In this document: piece by piece, positions 60,633-64,000 of the stretch
Position numbering within the stretch: the first letter of the stretch is position 1
How the letters are laid out: every line of letters starts with the position of its first letter
Source of the DNA: Elephas maximus indicus
Taxonomy: Eukaryota; Chordata; Mammalia; Proboscidea; Elephantidae
DNA length: 64,000 bases
Direction: 5' to 3'
NCBI RefSeq assembly: GCF_024166365.1
Contig: NC_064825.1
Coordinates: 106,840,480-106,904,479, forward strand
The notes under the pieces: model-generated
What the model was told of the DNA's origin: nothing
The model's database searches: none
What the model saw: only the letters and a program-made list of their open reading frames with translations
Program-made: the position numbers and the translations under genes

Positions 60633-61032
60633 TCTATAACCCACAAGCAGTGATATAACAGAGACTATGTATCTGCATGGGTCTGCCATCCGGAATATTT
60701 CCCTGTATAAAGACAAATAATCCCTTGTTAAGACATGTGTTCAATACCTGTCAAGTGTGTTGTCTTAGTCAGTACCACCCGTGGCACAAGAGCTTTTATA
60801 GGACTATGTTTTGAAGAAAGGCATATTAAATGTTCCCACACATTTAGTGAATTTGCACTTTGAAATTTTTATAATGAAATTAACATTTGCATTATAATTT
60901 TGTAAATGTGATTATGTGTCATTATTTACAAGAAAAAAGAAAATTTTGTAATCATCCATGTACCTATCACTTAAAATTTTTAACTTTTTTTCATTTTTGC
61001 TTCATATATCTATAGGTATTAAAAAAAAAAAA

Positions 61033-61190
61033 ACTGAAACCCTTTGCCATCAAGTTGATTCTGACTCATAGAGACACTATAGGACAGAATAGAACTGCCC
61101 CAAAGGTTTCTCAAGGAGAGGATGGTAGACTCAAAAAGCCGATTTTTTTATTCTCAGTCCAGCCCTTAACCACTGCTCCACCAGGAATCC
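61033..61190 (-). mobile_element. AfroSINE (minus, unit C)
   Basis: 'TTTGCCATCAAGTTGATTCT' to 'CTCCACCAGGAATCCC'. Common to all units. Confidence 0.88.
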
Positions 61191-61194
61191 CATC

Positions 61195-61320
61195 TATGTA
61201 TAAGTATATTAATGTGTATATGCGTCTGTATTGTGTATACAATATGTGCATGTATATGTGTACGTATATGTACATCTACAGCTACATGTACCTGTACACC
61301 TACACCTACATCTTTATCTG
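61195..61320. repeat. TA/TG/CA-rich simple repeat (unit C)
   Basis: 'TGTGCATGTATATGTGTACG' and similar. Counterpart of 22,290-22,435. Confidence 0.85.
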
Positions 61321-61339
61321 TGGTATCCCTATGTTTATA

Positions 61340-61545
61340 TCAGAGTTTCTCAACTTCTGCCAAAGTGATGTTTTGGACTGGAAATTTTCTTATTGTGTGG
61401 CGTTACCCTGTATGTAGTAGAAAGTTTAGTAACATCCCAGGCTTCCATTAGATACAAGTAGAACCCTTCTCCTAGTTGTGACATCCAAAATGTCCCAGGC
61501 ATTGACAAATGTTCTTTGGGGAGCAAATTTTGCCCAACTGATAAG
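61340..61545 (+). mobile_element. MER5-like DNA transposon (unit C)
   Basis: 'GTGACATCCAAAATGTCCCA' and 'TTGACAAATGTTCTTTGGGG'. It lies about 235 bp upstream of the OR start. Confidence 0.75.
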
Positions 61546-61777
61546 TTCGATTTCTCTCTCTTTCCCTCTCCCTCTCTTTGTATTTCAAACTTCATGTGGC
61601 TATATATTATTTGTGGGAAGTGGGTTTAATTTCAAATAACTATATTGGAAAATTTGGATTTATCTTATTCATTTAGCATATTGCCTTTGTATACCAAAGA
61701 TCTACCAGATGATGCTACATAAAACCTATTGACTCTGCTGATGTCTCTATCCAGAACAGGTTTCCTGATAGACCAAG

Positions 61778-62723
61778 ATGGACAAACACAATCTGACAGT
61801 GCTGAATGAATTCATTCTGACTGGAATCACGGACCACTCAGAGCTGCAGGCGCCATTGTTCAGGTTGTTCCTCATCATCTACATGATCTCAGCAGTGGGC
61901 AACTTGGGCATCATCATCCTCACCAAGACAGACTCCAAGCTACAAACTCCCATGTATTTTTTTCTCAGACACCTGGCTATCACTGATCTTGGTTATTCAA
62001 CAGCTGTGGGACCCAAAATGTTAGTAGATTTTGTTGTGGATGAAAATACAATCTCCTATTATTTTTGTGCTGCACAACTAGCTTTCTTTATTGTGTTCAT
62101 AACTAGTGAAATTTTCATTCTATCAGCAATGTCCTATGACTGCTATGTGGCCATCTGTAACCCTCTGGTCTACACAGCCATCATGTCACAAAGAACTTGT
62201 TGTGTGCTGGTGGCAATAATCTGTCTCTACAGCACATTTGTTTCTCTCCTCATCAGCATAAAGATTTTTAATTTATCCTTCTGTGGCTACAATGTCATCA
62301 GTCATTTCTACTGTGACAGTAACTCTTTGTTATCTTTGCTCTGCTCAAACACATGCAATTCAATTGATCATTCTCATCTTAGCAGCTTTTGATTTGATTT
62401 CATCCCTCCTAATAGTTCTTGTTTCTTACCTACTCATTCTTGTAGCCATTCTCAGGATGAACTCAGCTGAGAGCAGACACAAGGCCTTCTCCACCTGTGG
62501 ATCCCACCTGACCGTGGTGGTAGTGTTCTATGGGACTTTAATCTTTATGTACATGCAGCCCAAGTCCAGTGATTCCTTTAATACTGATAAAGTGGCTTCC
62601 ATATTTTACACCCTGGTTAACCCCACGTTGAATCCCTTGATTTATAGCTTAAGGAACAAATATGTAAAATATGCCCTAGTTAAGACATGGGAAAAAATAA
62701 GCAAAATATTTTCTAAAGTTTGA
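61778..62723 (+). pseudogene. OR8K: OR8K-type olfactory receptor, 2-nt deletion (unit C)
   Basis: The ATG at 61,778 opens 'MDKHNLTVLNEFILTGITDH', with the NLT glycosylation site, GN, LQTPMYFFL and conserved Cys residues kept. The G-protein-coupling motif reads SYDCYVAICNP, so Arg of DRY is replaced by Cys. At about 62,352-62,360 the sequence CTCAAACACATGCAATTC is two nucleotides shorter than in the other copies, causing a frameshift and a stop at 62,390. The correct frame resumes as an open stretch to the stop at 62,721, with [10 protein letters not shown] and [11 protein letters not shown] (Thr replaces Met). Total length 946 nt against 948 in the intact copy. Translation from the ATG would give about 204 residues ending after extracellular loop 2, so it is a pseudogene unless the deletion is an assembly error. 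Confidence 0.93.
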
Positions 62724-62967
62724 TGTACTATATGGTTCCTATAAATGACATCATGTGCTTTAAAACTTGTCTGTGTGCCTCGATAGGGTATAAAAAAGCA
62801 GGCAAAAATATATTTCCCATATTTTTATAATTTTTTTCTACGTGTCAATCACTCTTCTAAATGCATTGATGAACAAAAGAGTAAAAAACATTTTCCTTCC
62901 TTGAAGAGAAGAGATGGATCACAAATTATAATAATTCAGTAAACTCTATAGTGCAGAAGAATGTGTT

Positions 62968-63165
62968 GGGTCCCTTGTGGCGCAGTGGTTAAATTGTTCG
63001 GCTGCTAACTGAAAGATTGGTGGTTCAAACCCACTAGCCACTCCATGGGAGAAAGATGTGGCAGTCACCTTCCACATTTACAGCTTTGGAAACCCTATGG
63101 TGCAGTTCTACTCTCTCCTGTAGGGTCACTAGGAGTTGGACTCTACTCAACAGCAGAGCATTTTT
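62968..63165 (+). mobile_element. AfroSINE long variant (plus, unit C)
   Basis: 'GGTCCCTTGTGGCGCAGTGG' head, 'TTGGTGGTTCAAACCCAC' B-box region, extra middle block and tail ending in a T-run. Counterpart of 24,157-24,350. Confidence 0.9.
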
Positions 63166-63189
63166 TTTTTTTTTTTGAGAATGTGCTAT

Positions 63190-63350
63190 AAAACAAAACT
63201 GTTTGCCATTGAGTCAACTCTGAGTTATAGCAAACTTAATGGACAAGGTAGAACTGTTCCATAGGGTTTCCAGGTAGCAGCTGGTGGATTCAAAATGCTG
63301 ACGTTTTGGTTAGCAGCCAAGTTCTTTAGCAATGCACCACCAGGGCTAGA
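63190..63350 (-). mobile_element. AfroSINE (minus, unit C)
   Basis: 'CTGTTTGCCATTGAGTCAAC' to 'GCACCACCAGGGC'. Counterpart of 24,375-24,537. Confidence 0.87.
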
Positions 63351-63798
63351 GCAGAATGTGTTGGGAACCCTAAAGTCAGACAAGGAGAGTGGGTATGCTG
63401 AGTGGAGGTGGGAAAAGTTACTAGGTACAAAAGTGGAGCTACAATGACTCTGATGTTTTTTCAACTATTAGAATAAACTTGCAGCATCAGTTCTTGCATT
63501 TGTGTATGTGTGTTTGTGTAAGCACTTACCTTTTGTTTTAGCCTTCAGAGTTTTTGAGGGGAGTATCAGATTTGGGCCAGGTGGAGGAGTCTCAGTGTCC
63601 TGTGATGATGTGAAGTACTCAGGTTGTCTAAATTTGCTCAAATGTCCCCATTCCACACCTTGGACTTCCACTCTTTTCTTATTAATGACTTTACTTTCAC
63701 ATGCAAATCTGTTAACTCAACATACCTTACAATTAAGGAATCCACAGGTTCAGCTCAGCATCTGACTTTGTTATAATCAACCCATTTTGCCTAGATCT

Positions 63799-63872
63799 AG
63801 GAGTGGGGAAGGAATTCCAAACCTGGGGGCAACTCTGGATGACCTCAAGAAATTTATTTTAATTGGTATATA
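63799..63872. other. Small inverted segment relative to units A and A'
   Basis: The block reads 'GACCTCAAGAAATTTATTTT' here, whereas units A (about 25,000-25,060) and A' (about 32,190-32,240) have its reverse complement ('TTTTCTTGAGGTCATCC' in A). The left junction forms the palindrome CCTAGATCTAGG. Confidence 0.6.
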
Positions 63873-64000
63873 GATCAGAATATACACTAGTTGTTCTTAT
63901 TTAATAATAATTATTATTATTTTTGGTATTGTTTCATGGGTTGGTATGTTTTCTTATCTGTATGAAATACTTTTTTAAATGTTCATTGAATTATTTTTTG

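Larger units (their letters stand above)
52690..64000 (+). repeat. Segmental duplication unit C, carrying the last OR
   Basis: 52,711-53,608 and 55,106-55,540 match unit B (32,400-33,730), interrupted by an RTE. From about 56,030 it matches unit A (17,160) and B. The segment equivalent to B 33,730-35,260 is missing. The stretches 56,870-57,980, 58,545-58,785, 59,435-59,925 and 63,350-64,000 hold no recognised gene. Confidence 0.85.

Overview
The window is vertebrate, mammalian, repeat-dense DNA with no bacterial-style gene organisation. The organism is very probably an afrotherian, and an elephant-like (paenungulate) genome fits best. The main evidence is more than 20 copies of a tRNA-derived SINE of the AfroSINE type. 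These read '...GGTGGCGCAGTGG...' forward, and in reverse begin 'CCATTGCCGTCGAGTCGATT'. Many fragments of an RTE/BovB-class LINE carry the same 3' tail as this SINE. There are also L1 elements with matching 3' UTRs, and LTRs of endogenous retroviruses. The species cannot be fixed from the sequence alone.

The only host genes are four tandem, same-strand olfactory receptor (OR) sequences of the class II OR8K type, near 22.9, 30.3, 40.6 and 61.8 kb. Only the copy at 40,591-41,538 is an intact 315-codon gene. The copy at 22.9 kb has one extra A six nucleotides after its ATG and is otherwise open. The copy at 61.8 kb has a 2-nt deletion and an altered DRY motif. The copy at 30.3 kb has lost its start codon, carries stops and a frameshift, and has an AfroSINE inserted in its C-terminal coding region.

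Layout. 1-7,710: a nearly complete but defective L1 (L1-a). 7,711-13,580: the 3' two thirds of an older L1 (L1-b) with a solo LTR in ORF2 and an AfroSINE inside that LTR. 13.6-15.1 kb: a vestigial copy of the OR-flanking sequence, a GATA microsatellite and an RTE tail. 15.1-25.0 kb: duplication unit A, ending in the first OR. 25.1-29.8 kb: a minus-strand RTE interrupted by a MaLR-like LTR, then an L1 5' UTR fragment split by a plus-strand RTE. 29.8-32.4 kb: short unit A' with the dead OR. 32.4-41.8 kb: unit B with the intact OR. 41.8-46.4 kb: spacer with MIR, AfroSINE and RTE pieces. 46.4-52.7 kb: minus-strand RTE followed by L1-c, which carries the same LTR at the same ORF2 position as L1-b. 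52.7-64.0 kb: unit C with the last OR.

The region is a birth-and-death OR cluster built by segmental duplication of an ancestral block, [OR unit]-[minus RTE]-[L1 with LTR]. Insertions shared between units allow the duplications to be ordered: A and C share an LTR and an AfroSINE that B lacks, and B keeps apparent empty sites. I found no sign of a novel molecular system. The interest lies in the duplication history, the graded decay of the ORs and several small rearrangements. All coordinates of repeats are estimates by eye, usually good to about 5-20 bp; TSD-bounded elements are more exact.
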